Assembly (NCBI GenBank): GCA_964496245.1 | Contig: CAZBZG010000237.1 | Span: 1 to 7,369 of the forward strand | DNA length: 7,369 nucleotides | Direction of reading: 5' to 3' | Source: CAZBZG01 sp964496245 | GTDB lineage: Bacteria > Planctomycetota > SZUA-567 | Shown here: positions 1-5,832 of the stretch, piece by piece | How positions within the stretch are numbered: the first letter of the stretch is position 1 | Layout of the letters: each line of letters opens with the position of its first letter | Program-made: the position numbers and the translations under genes | Notes under the pieces: generated by a model | Seen by the model: only the letters and a program-made list of their open reading frames with translations | Databases searched by the model: none | Told to the model about the DNA's origin: nothing

Positions 1-2
1 TC

Positions 3-1517
3 GGCAGCGAGATCCGCACCCCGCACCTCGACCGGCTGGCGCGCGAAGGCGTGCGCTTGACCCAGATGTACAACTGCGCCCGCTGCTGTCCCACGCGGGC
101 GAGCCTGCTCACCGGCCTCTACCCCCACCAGGCGGGCGTAGGCCACATGGTCGGCAACCGCGGCACGCCGGCCTACCAGGGGTATCTGCGCGACGACTGC
201 GTGACCATGGCCGAAGCCCTGCGCGCGCACGGCTACCGCACGGGCCTGTCCGGCAAGTGGCACGTGGGCGGCAGCTACGCGGCCAACCAGCCGGAGACCT
301 GGGCGCCGGGCACGCCGGATCACCCCATCCCGGTGCAGCGCGGGTTCGACGAGCACTACGGCATGCTCGGCGGCGGGGGGAGCTACTTCCACCCGCCCTA
401 CATGATCCACAACGACACCATCATCCATCCGGACCGGGAAGACCCCGACTACTACCTGACCGATGCCATCAGCACCGAAGCCGTACGCATGGTCGAACAG
501 AGCGCCACCGATCCCCGACCGTTCTTCCTGTACGTGGCCTACACTGCGCCGCACTGGCCGCTTCACGCGCGGGCCGAAGACATCGAACGCTACCGCGGCC
601 GTTACCAGAAGGGGGGCTGGGACGGGGTGCGCACGGCGCGGCACGAAGAGCTCAAAGGGCTGGGCGTGCTGAGTCCCGACTGGGAGATCTCCCCGCGCGA
701 CGAGCAGGCCCCGCCCTGGGAGGACGTGCAGGAGAAGGAATGGGAAGACCTGCGCATGGCGGTCTACGCGGCTCAGGTCGACCGCATGGACCAGGGCGTG
801 GGCCGCATCCTGGCTTCGTTGGATGCCCAGGGCGTGGCGGACAACACGATCGTGATGTTCTTGTCGGACAACGGTGGGTGCGCCGAGTTCCTGGCCGAAG
901 ACAGCAACCGGCCCCAGCCGATGCGGTACAACATTCCCACCCCGGACGGACGGCCCATGCGGGTGGGCAACACCCCGCGCATCGATCCCGGCCCGGACGA
1001 CACGTTCGCCAGTTACGACCTGCCGTGGGCCAATGCGTCCAATACCCCGTTCCGGTTGTACAAGCACTGGGTGCATGAAGGCGGCATCTCTACGCCGCTG
1101 CTCGTGCGCTGGCCGCAGGGCGTACCTGGCGGGGGGCTCTGCCACGCGCCGTGCCACGTGATCGATCTCTTGCCGACCTGCCTGGCGGCCGCTGGGGCCG
1201 AGTATCCGCGCGAGTACAAGGGGAAGGCCATCCAGCCGATGGCCGGCGAGAGCCTCGTGTCCGCGTTGAGGCAGCCCGACTGGCGGCGGGAGCGGCCCAT
1301 CTTCTTCGAGCACGAAGGCAATCGCGCCGTGCGTGACGAGGAGTGGAAGCTGGTGAGCCGGCATCCGGGCGCGTGGGAGCTCTACAACATGAACACGGAC
1401 CGGACTGAGCTCAGAGATCTGGCGGCCCAGGACCCGGACCGGGTCCAGCGCATGGTCCGCGACTACGAGGCCTGGGCCGCGGTCTGCGACGTGCGACCGT
1501 GGCCGTTGCAACAGTGA
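3..1517 (+). CDS. Sulfatase (formylglycine-dependent, arylsulfatase-like), 5'-truncated by the window edge
   Basis: This enzyme hydrolyses sulfate esters, probably of sulfated glycans or aryl sulfates, and is normally exported in this family. The frame is open from the first complete codon, giving 504 residues. Counted from there, the sulfatase signature RCCPTRASLLTG contains Cys28 (codon 84-86), the residue converted to formylglycine, with Arg32 following. Other active-site blocks are SGKWHVGG (Lys85, His87), TAPHWPLHA, the metal-binding LSDNGG (Asp289, Asn290) and YKHWVHEGG (Lys354, His358). The N-terminal Asp-Asp metal ligands and any signal peptide lie upstream of the window; perhaps 30-60 residues are missing. 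The true start is therefore not the internal GTG at 51, because family-typical sequence (TPHLDRLAREGV) precedes it. The active-site residue is Cys rather than Ser, and a maturase gene follows 189 bases downstream. The natural substrate cannot be assigned. Confidence 0.95.
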   Translation, partial: GSEIRTPHLDRLAREGVRLTQMYNCARCCPTRASLLTGLYPHQAGVGHMVGNRGTPAYQGYLRDDCVTMAEALRAHGYRTGLSGKWHVGGSYAANQPETWAPGTPDHPIPVQRGFDEHYGMLGGGGSYFHPPYMIHNDTIIHPDREDPDYYLTDAISTEAVRMVEQSATDPRPFFLYVAYTAPHWPLHARAEDIERYRGRYQKGGWDGVRTARHEELKGLGVLSPDWEISPRDEQAPPWEDVQEKEWEDLRMAVYAAQVDRMDQGVGRILASLDAQGVADNTIVMFLSDNGGCAEFLAEDSNRPQPMRYNIPTPDGRPMRVGNTPRIDPGPDDTFASYDLPWANASNTPFRLYKHWVHEGGISTPLLVRWPQGVPGGGLCHAPCHVIDLLPTCLAAAGAEYPREYKGKAIQPMAGESLVSALRQPDWRRERPIFFEHEGNRAVRDEEWKLVSRHPGAWELYNMNTDRTELRDLAAQDPDRVQRMVRDYEAWAAVCDVRPWPLQQ

Positions 1518-1540
1518 GAACGATTCGGCCAATGGAGCTG

Positions 1541-1613
1541 TCGGAGGGATGCGCTGCTGCGCATCCGCCACGTTGCACCTGAAGCGCGGTCCTGCAGGAG
1601 CAGGACCCTCCGA
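1541..1613. repeat. REP/BIME-like element: two inverted foot-plus-hairpin units
   Basis: Two half-elements face each other. The left unit has foot TCGGAG (1541-1546), stem arms GGATGCGC (1547-1554) and GCGCATCC (1559-1566), and loop TGCT. The right unit, read on the - strand, has the same foot TCGGAG (1613-1608), stem arms GGTCCTGC (1588-1595 on +) and GCAGGACC (1600-1607), with a 4-base loop. Both stems are perfect 8-bp pairings of different sequence. The feet also pair with each other over 6 bp, so the RNA could form a three-way junction with a 21-base linker (1567-1587). REP elements mobilised by RAYT proteins carry GTAG or GGAG at the foot of a palindrome and often occur as inverted pairs (BIMEs); GGAG is present in each foot here. 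The family assignment is inferred from architecture only; no second copy lies in this window. An mRNA-stabilising or attenuating structure is the alternative. Confidence 0.6.
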
Positions 1614-1692
1614 ACCAGAAGCATCCGTGTCCCGTTGGCCATGTCGTCGACAACGGTGGACGCCGCAAGCTGCACGTCGACCGTACGCTCGC

Positions 1693-1701
1693 AGGAAGGA
1701 G
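1693..1701 (+). promoter_or_regulatory. Ribosome binding site that fixes the GTG start of the maturase
   Basis: AGGAAGGAG ends 5 bases before the GTG at 1707, a near-ideal Shine-Dalgarno match and spacing. The frame stays open upstream to a TTG at 1635 and an ATG at 1641, but neither has such a site, and the extra residues do not resemble the N-terminus of this family. Confidence 0.8.
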
Positions 1702-1706
1702 TCCGC

Positions 1707-2900
1707 GTGTCCAAACGCAAGAAGATCAACCAGACGCGCGCGCCGTTTCACATGCTCTGCAAGCCCATCGGGCCCCTGTGCAACCTCCGGTGCACGCACT
1801 GCTTCTATCTGGAGAAGAACCGCCTCTACCCGGATGAGGAGCACTGGTGCATGCCGGAGAAGGTGCTCGACCGGTTCACCAAGCTGTACATCCACTCCCA
1901 GCCCGAGGGCACGCAGGAAGTGCAGTTCGCCTGGCAGGGCGGCGAGCCCACGATGCTCGGGGTCGACTTCTTCCGCCATGCCCTGGAACTGCAGCAGAAG
2001 TATGTCCGCCCGCGCATGCGCATCGGCAACGCCCTGCAGACCAACGCCACCCTGATCGACGACGAGTGGGCCGCATTCCTGGCGGAAAACGACTTCCTCG
2101 TGGGCTTCTCGATCGACGGGCCCCAGCGACTTCATGACCGGTACCGACTGGATGCGAAGGGGGAGGGCTCGTTCGCTCCGGCCATGCGCGCCCTGGAAGC
2201 CATGAAGCGCCACAAAGTGGAGTTCAACACCCTGACTTGCGTGCAGAACGAGAACGCGGAGTCCCCTGAGGAAATCTACCGCTTCCTGCGCGACGAGGTG
2301 GGCACGACCTTCATGCAGTTCATCCCCATTGTGGAGCCCGGGACCGACGGCGGGCTGTCGGCCGAGACCGTCAGCGGCGAGCAGTGGGGCAAGTTCCTGT
2401 GCGGCGTGTTCGACACGTGGCTGCATGAAGACGTGGGCAAGGTCTTCGTGCAGCACTTCGACATGCTGCTGGGGATCGTGGCCGGCTATCCGTCGTCGCT
2501 CTGCGTGCACAGTCCCGTGTGCGGCCGGGCTCTGGCGGTGGAGCACAATGGCGACGTGTATTCGTGCGACCACTTCGTGACGCCCGAGCACCGGCTCGGG
2601 AACGTGCTGGCCGATACGCTGGCCTACACGGTGGACGGCGAGTTCCAGACGCGGTTCGGCCGCGCCAAGAGCGAATCCCTGCCCAAGCAGTGCCGGGAGT
2701 GCAAGTACCTGCGGCTCTGCTACGGGGGGTGCCCATGCAACCGGCTGGCCACCACGGCCGACGGCGAACCAGGGCTGAATGCCGTGTGCGCGGGGTATCG
2801 CATGTTCTACGAACACGCTCTGCCCGTGCTCCAGGCCATGGCCGCGGCCCTGCGCCAGCGCCGGCCGGCTTCGGACTGGATGCACGTGATGACTGGATGA
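1707..2900 (+). CDS. Anaerobic sulfatase-maturating enzyme (radical SAM/SPASM)
   Basis: This cytoplasmic enzyme uses S-adenosylmethionine and iron-sulfur clusters to oxidise the active-site Cys (or Ser) of a sulfatase to formylglycine without oxygen. The GTG start gives 397 residues, a normal family length of about 370-410. The radical SAM cluster motif CNLRCTHC has Cys25, Cys29 and Cys32, and QGGEP near residue 77 is the SAM-binding GGE motif. The C-terminal SPASM domain shows Cys pairs with family spacing: CVHSPVC, then YSCDHF (Cys287, followed by Asp288, the position of the catalytic base in the Clostridium perfringens enzyme as I recall it), then CRECKYLRLCYGGC and NAVC, enough for two auxiliary clusters. 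It lies downstream of a Cys-type sulfatase, its likely substrate. Transcription may run through from the sulfatase or start in the 189-base gap; I see no convincing promoter. A different SPASM peptide-modifying enzyme is unlikely given the context. Confidence 0.93.
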   Translation: MSKRKKINQTRAPFHMLCKPIGPLCNLRCTHCFYLEKNRLYPDEEHWCMPEKVLDRFTKLYIHSQPEGTQEVQFAWQGGEPTMLGVDFFRHALELQQKYVRPRMRIGNALQTNATLIDDEWAAFLAENDFLVGFSIDGPQRLHDRYRLDAKGEGSFAPAMRALEAMKRHKVEFNTLTCVQNENAESPEEIYRFLRDEVGTTFMQFIPIVEPGTDGGLSAETVSGEQWGKFLCGVFDTWLHEDVGKVFVQHFDMLLGIVAGYPSSLCVHSPVCGRALAVEHNGDVYSCDHFVTPEHRLGNVLADTLAYTVDGEFQTRFGRAKSESLPKQCRECKYLRLCYGGCPCNRLATTADGEPGLNAVCAGYRMFYEHALPVLQAMAAALRQRRPASDWMHVMTG

Positions 2901-2909
2901 TCGAGGACC

Positions 2910-2927
2910 GCCGCCGACGGGGGCGGC
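2910..2927. terminator. GC-rich hairpin between convergent genes, weak terminator candidate
   Basis: GCCGCC (2910-2915) pairs perfectly with GGCGGC (2922-2927) around a 6-base loop, 10 bases after the maturase stop. No T-run follows on either strand, so intrinsic termination is doubtful. The position between convergent genes is the main support. Confidence 0.3.
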
Positions 2928-2996
2928 AAAGCGACTGCGAGGGAGGGGGCTGGGCGTATTGCAGGCACGCGGCCTGGGTCGGGCGACGGGCTGCAC

Positions 2997-3407
2997 TCAG
3001 AACTGGCGTTCGTAGCGGCTCGGGTCCTGGACGTCCTCCACGTCCCGCCAAAAGGTCTCGGTCTGCGGTTTGCGCCGCCAGAGGCGGTCGCGTCCCACGA
3101 GCCGCATGCACAGGGCGATGGGCGTGACCAGGCCGTAGTAGAAGAGGCCGAAGACGATCGGGCTCACGATCATGCCCAGCACAAAGCTGATCCCCATCCA
3201 GAACCAGTAGATGGGAAGCCCGGCGCGCGTACCGGTGAGCCCCAGCGCGCCGGCCACCACGCTGAACACGAGCAGCACCAGGGCTGCGGTCGGCAGGTCC
3301 TTGGCGTAGAGCAGGGCGGCTGCGATCGGCCCCAGAATCAGCATGCCCGCGCCGAACCGGCGCAGTACCTTCGCGTCCGGGTGCCAGTCGATCTCGACGA
3401 GGCTCAT
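2997..3407 (-). CDS. SxtJ-family small membrane protein
   Basis: This 136-residue protein has about four hydrophobic segments (roughly residues 19-35, 38-57, 64-82 and 84-103) and a polar C-terminal tail. The tail, with LVGRDRLWRRK and then QDPSRYERQF at the very end, is the pattern I associate with SxtJ-type proteins, which accompany NodU/CmcH-type carbamoyltransferases. The biochemical role is unknown; a membrane partner of the carbamoyltransferase is an inference. The ATG at 3407 is preceded by GGAG at 8 bases spacing on the - strand. Unlike the tight pair upstream, this gene is separated from the DUF5989 gene by 318 bases that hold a candidate terminator and a candidate promoter, so it may be transcribed on its own. 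Its 3' end converges with the maturase gene. Family recognition is from memory of the sequence pattern and from the neighbours. Confidence 0.78.
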   Translation of the reverse strand: MSLVEIDWHPDAKVLRRFGAGMLILGPIAAALLYAKDLPTAALVLLVFSVVAGALGLTGTRAGLPIYWFWMGISFVLGMIVSPIVFGLFYYGLVTPIALCMRLVGRDRLWRRKPQTETFWRDVEDVQDPSRYERQF

Positions 3408-3549
3408 GGGGATGGCTCCGGCATAGGCGCGCTTGGCTCAGGCCGGGGTCGCGCCTTGTGTGAAATCAGCTCGGAAGTGTCCGGACCTCTTGTCTAGGCT
3501 CCCGCAGTCTCGTGGCAATATCATCAGCGCAAGGCGCCGAGTTTCGCCA

Positions 3550-3578
3550 TTTATACCGCTCCGGAAGGGCGGTTGCAA
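3550..3578 (-). promoter_or_regulatory. Sigma70-like promoter for the SxtJ-like gene
   Basis: On the - strand TTGCAA (3578-3573) is followed after exactly 17 bases by TATAAA (3555-3550), each close to the TTGACA and TATAAT consensus. A transcript would begin near 3543 and have a leader of about 135 bases before the ATG at 3407. The -35 box lies inside the 10-base palindrome GGTTGCAACC (3571-3580), where a regulator could bind. AT-rich hexamers are rare in this DNA, which raises the weight of the match, but it is a pattern match only. Confidence 0.45.
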
Positions 3579-3637
3579 CCCCATCCTGTCGGCCCTCTGG
3601 GCAGTGCAGCAGTGCGATGCCGCGCGATCAACGTCCG

Positions 3638-3652
3638 CATCAGCAGCTGATG
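3638..3652. repeat. Perfect 15-base palindrome, possible operator
   Basis: CATCAGC and GCTGATG are perfect inverted arms around a single central A. The site lies about 60 bases upstream of the candidate promoter of the SxtJ-like gene and downstream of the candidate terminator of the DUF5989 gene. A binding site for a dimeric regulator is possible; no regulator gene lies in the window. Confidence 0.3.
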
Positions 3653-3674
3653 AAGCTCTTCGATGGTGTGGTTC

Positions 3675-3693
3675 GAAACAGAGCGCGGCTCTG
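3675..3693 (-). terminator. Short intrinsic-terminator-like hairpin after the DUF5989 gene
   Basis: On the - strand CAGAGC pairs with GCTCTG around a 3-base loop (3693-3679) and is followed directly by TTTC (3678-3675). It begins about 32 bases after the DUF5989 stop. The stem is short and the T-run is only three bases, so termination is probably partial. Confidence 0.4.
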
Positions 3694-3725
3694 AGCATCC
3701 GGCAAAGGAACGCTGCTGCAGCCGA

Positions 3726-3890
3726 TCAGAAGAGCGTGTAGATGAACGGCGCGGTGGCCGAGCTCGTGGCCGTCAGGAAGACCAGGGCGATCAGGAGCAG
3801 CGCCACGATGATGATGGGCGCGAGCCAGTAGGCCTTGTTCTCCTTGAGAAAGAGGATGAACTCCTCCACGACCCCCATGCGTTTGGCCAT
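3726..3890 (-). CDS. DUF5989-family (SxtK-like) 54-residue single-pass membrane protein
   Basis: This very small protein is encoded right after the carbamoyltransferase. It begins MAKRMGVVEEFILFLKENK, continues with one hydrophobic segment (about residues 21-40, starting YWLAPIIIV) and ends SSATAPFIYTLF. The WLAP block, the single membrane span and the PFIYTLF end are what I recall of DUF5989 proteins, which travel with NodU/CmcH/SxtI-type carbamoyltransferases; SxtK of the saxitoxin cluster is of similar size. The function is unknown. The ATG at 3890 is supported by GAGGAG 8 bases upstream, which overlaps the stop region of the carbamoyltransferase gene; the two genes are 12 bases apart and very likely translationally coupled. 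With its short N-terminal amphipathic stretch it may act as a membrane anchor or recruiting peptide for the soluble enzyme, which is an inference. Confidence 0.82.
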   Translation of the reverse strand: MAKRMGVVEEFILFLKENKAYWLAPIIIVALLLIALVFLTATSSATAPFIYTLF

Positions 3891-3902
3891 GCGCGAATCT
3901 CC

Positions 3903-5729
3903 TCAGTCGAGCTTGAACTGCTTCTTGTACGCCTCAGCGCCCGCCAGGGGCGGCTGCTCGCCCTTGAGACACAAGCAGTCCTCCATGACGAGCGCGTCCA
4001 TGTCGGTGAACATGAAGCAGCGGTAGGCGTCCTCGGGCGTGCACACGATGGGCTCGCCCCGGATGTTGAACGACGTGTTCACAAAGACCCCGTACCCGGT
4101 CTTGGCCTCGAACGCCTTGAGGATGCGGTGGTAGCGGGGCGCGGTTTCGCGGTTCACGGTTTGCACGCGCGCGGAGTAGTCCACGTGCGTGACGGCCGGG
4201 ATGTCCGAGCGCTGGACGTTCAGCTTGTCGATGCCGAAGAGTTGCCTCTGGTCGTCGGTCATGTCCTGGCGCCGGCGTTCCTGCACGGGCGCCACGAGCA
4301 GCATGTAGGGGCTCGGCGCGTTCAGGTCGAAGTAGTCCGACACCCGCTCTTCGAGGCAGCTCGGGGCAAAGGGGCGGAAGGATTCGCGGAACTTGATCTT
4401 GCGGTTCATGGTGGCCTGCATCGCGGTGTTGCGCGCATCGCCGATGATGCTGCGCGCCCCGAGCGCGCGCGGCCCGAATTCCATCCGGCCCTGCAGGAGC
4501 CCGACCACCTTGCCCGCGTTCAGCAGGTCGGCCACGCGGTTGGAGAGCGCGTCCTCGTCGGCGAGTACCGTGTACGGCGCGCCGATCGAGTCGAGATAGG
4601 TCTTGATCTCGTCCGTGCTGAAGCGCGGGCCGAGATAGGAGCCGTGCTGGCTGTCGGCCGGGGTCGGCGTGCGGGGATTGTCCAGGAGTTGGTGCCAGGC
4701 GAAGAGGGCTGCGCCGAGGGCGCCGCCCGCGTCGCCCGCAGCCGGCTGGATCCAGATCCGTTTGAAGGGCCCGTCGCGCAGGATCTTGCCGTTGCCCACG
4801 CAGTTGAGGGAGACGCCGCCGGCGAGGCAGAGGTTCTCCAGGCCGGTCTCCTGGTGCACGTGATTGGCGATGCGCATCATCACGAGTTCGGTGACCTGCT
4901 GCACGCTCGCGGCCAGGTCCATCTCACGCTGGGTGACCAGGCTCTCGGGCTTCCGCGGCGGGCCTTCGAAGAGTTCGTGAAACTTGTCGTTCGTCATGGT
5001 GAGGCCGGCGCAGTAGTTGAAGTACGCCTGGTCGAGCCAGAAGGACCCGTCCTCCTTGACGTCGATCAGGTGCTCGAGGATGCGGTCGGCGTACTTGGGT
5101 TCGCCGTACGGCGCCAGGCCCATGACCTTGTACTCGCCCGAGTTCACCTTGAAGCCCGTGTAGTAGGTGAACGCGCTGTAGAGGAGGCCCAGGCTGTGGG
5201 GGAAGTGGATCTCCTTGTGCAGGTGCACGCGGTTGCCCTTGCCCACGCCCCAGGTCGTGGTCGCCCACTCGCCCACCCCGTCGAGGGTGATGAGGGCCGC
5301 TTCCTCGAACGGGCTCGGGAAGAAGGCGCTGGCTGCGTGGGACTCGTGGTGCCGCGTGAAGTAGATCGGCCCCTCGTATTGGTCGCCCAGGCCCCGGTCG
5401 ATCTCCCGGGGCAGGAAGAGCTTCTGGCGCAGCCAGAGGGGCAGGGCCATCATGAAGGATTTCACCCCGCGGGGCGCGAACGCGAGATAGGTCTCGAGCA
5501 GCCGTTCGAACTTGAGAAACGGCTTGTCATAGAAGACCACGGCGTCCAGTCGTTCGGGCGCGAGATCCGCCTCCTGGAGGCAGAAGTCGATGGCGTGGGC
5601 GGGAAAGCCGAAGTCGTGCTTGACCCGCGTGAACCGCTCCTCGTGGGCCGCAGCCACGATGGCGCCGTCCTGGACGAGCGCGGCTGCGCTGTCGTGGTAG
5701 AACGCCGAGATGCCGAGGATCGCGGTCAT
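3903..5729 (-). CDS. O-carbamoyltransferase, NodU/CmcH/TobZ/SxtI family
   Basis: The enzyme activates carbamoyl phosphate with ATP to carbamoyl-adenylate and transfers the carbamoyl group to a hydroxyl of a sugar or secondary metabolite; the acceptor here is unknown. The 608 residues match the usual family length. The N-terminal Kae1-like (ASKHA) domain begins ILGISAFYHDSAAALV and carries HHESH (His127 and His131) followed by Asp150, with the spacing I recall for the metal ligands of TobZ. SGEYKVMGLAPYG, LAGGVSLNCVGNGK and the nucleotide-site motif AAGDAGGALGAAL (Asp333) follow. The C-terminal domain shows EFGPRALGARSIIGD, FRESFRPFAPS and NTSFNIRGEPIV. The ATG at 5729 has GGAAGGAG 4 bases upstream; in-frame sequence further upstream is not family-like. 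The gene is followed 12 bases later by the DUF5989 gene. No sugar or polyketide biosynthesis genes lie in the window to reveal the substrate. Confidence 0.95.
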   Translation of the reverse strand: MTAILGISAFYHDSAAALVQDGAIVAAAHEERFTRVKHDFGFPAHAIDFCLQEADLAPERLDAVVFYDKPFLKFERLLETYLAFAPRGVKSFMMALPLWLRQKLFLPREIDRGLGDQYEGPIYFTRHHESHAASAFFPSPFEEAALITLDGVGEWATTTWGVGKGNRVHLHKEIHFPHSLGLLYSAFTYYTGFKVNSGEYKVMGLAPYGEPKYADRILEHLIDVKEDGSFWLDQAYFNYCAGLTMTNDKFHELFEGPPRKPESLVTQREMDLAASVQQVTELVMMRIANHVHQETGLENLCLAGGVSLNCVGNGKILRDGPFKRIWIQPAAGDAGGALGAALFAWHQLLDNPRTPTPADSQHGSYLGPRFSTDEIKTYLDSIGAPYTVLADEDALSNRVADLLNAGKVVGLLQGRMEFGPRALGARSIIGDARNTAMQATMNRKIKFRESFRPFAPSCLEERVSDYFDLNAPSPYMLLVAPVQERRRQDMTDDQRQLFGIDKLNVQRSDIPAVTHVDYSARVQTVNRETAPRYHRILKAFEAKTGYGVFVNTSFNIRGEPIVCTPEDAYRCFMFTDMDALVMEDCLCLKGEQPPLAGAEAYKKQFKLD

Positions 5730-5770
5730 GGGACTCCTTCCGGACGGGGCCCCCACCCGGACAGTCCATG
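5727..5770 (-). promoter_or_regulatory. Imperfect hairpin covering the carbamoyltransferase start codon and ribosome binding site
   Basis: In the - strand transcript CATGG (5770-5766) can pair with CCATG (5731-5727), which includes the ATG. With one bulged C, ACT (5765-5763) pairs with AGT (5735-5733), and TCCGG (5761-5757) pairs with CCGGA (5743-5739). About 13 base pairs would enclose a 13-base loop and mask part of GGAAGGAG. This could restrain translation of read-through transcripts. A transcript from the promoter candidate at 5770-5798 would lack the outer arm. Confidence 0.35.
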
Positions 5771-5798
5771 GTGTACCCGGACGCGGGGGCTGAGTCAA
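5770..5798 (-). promoter_or_regulatory. Candidate promoter for the carbamoyltransferase gene
   Basis: TTGACT (5798-5793 on the - strand) matches five of six -35 consensus bases and is followed after 17 bases by TACACC (5775-5770), a weak -10 with three matches. The start would fall near 5763, giving a leader of about 34 bases. The 103-base gap after the recombinase gene fits a new transcription unit, but the poor -10 keeps confidence low. Confidence 0.3.
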
Positions 5799-5832
5799 GT
5801 CCGTGCAGGGATGGGGAGAGGGCGGTGGGGGC

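Larger units (their letters stand above)
3408..3725. other. Intergenic region splitting the carbamoyltransferase trio
   Basis: No credible gene is seen in these 318 bases. A + strand open frame (3433-3741) has no family resemblance and no good ribosome binding site. Read on the - strand, the region holds a short terminator-like hairpin (3675-3693), a perfect 15-base palindrome (3638-3652), a sigma70-like promoter (3550-3578) and a leader of about 135 bases. In that leader GCGCCTTG and CAAGGCGC (+ strand 3451-3458 and 3530-3537) could pair over long range. I recognise no known riboswitch or RNA gene. Confidence 0.5.

Noticed and set aside
1635..1706. A 24-residue N-terminal extension of the maturase from TTG 1635 or ATG 1641
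   Set aside because: The strong ribosome binding site lies at 1693-1701 and points to GTG 1707; the extension does not resemble the family N-terminus.
3670..3679. GGTTCGAAAC, resembling a tRNA T-loop
   Set aside because: The flanks do not form a T-stem, and no acceptor, D or anticodon arms are found around it, so this is neither a tRNA nor a clear attachment-site remnant.
3433..3741. A possible 102-residue gene on the + strand in the intergenic region
   Set aside because: No ribosome binding site or family resemblance, low-complexity composition, and it runs into the DUF5989 gene antisense.
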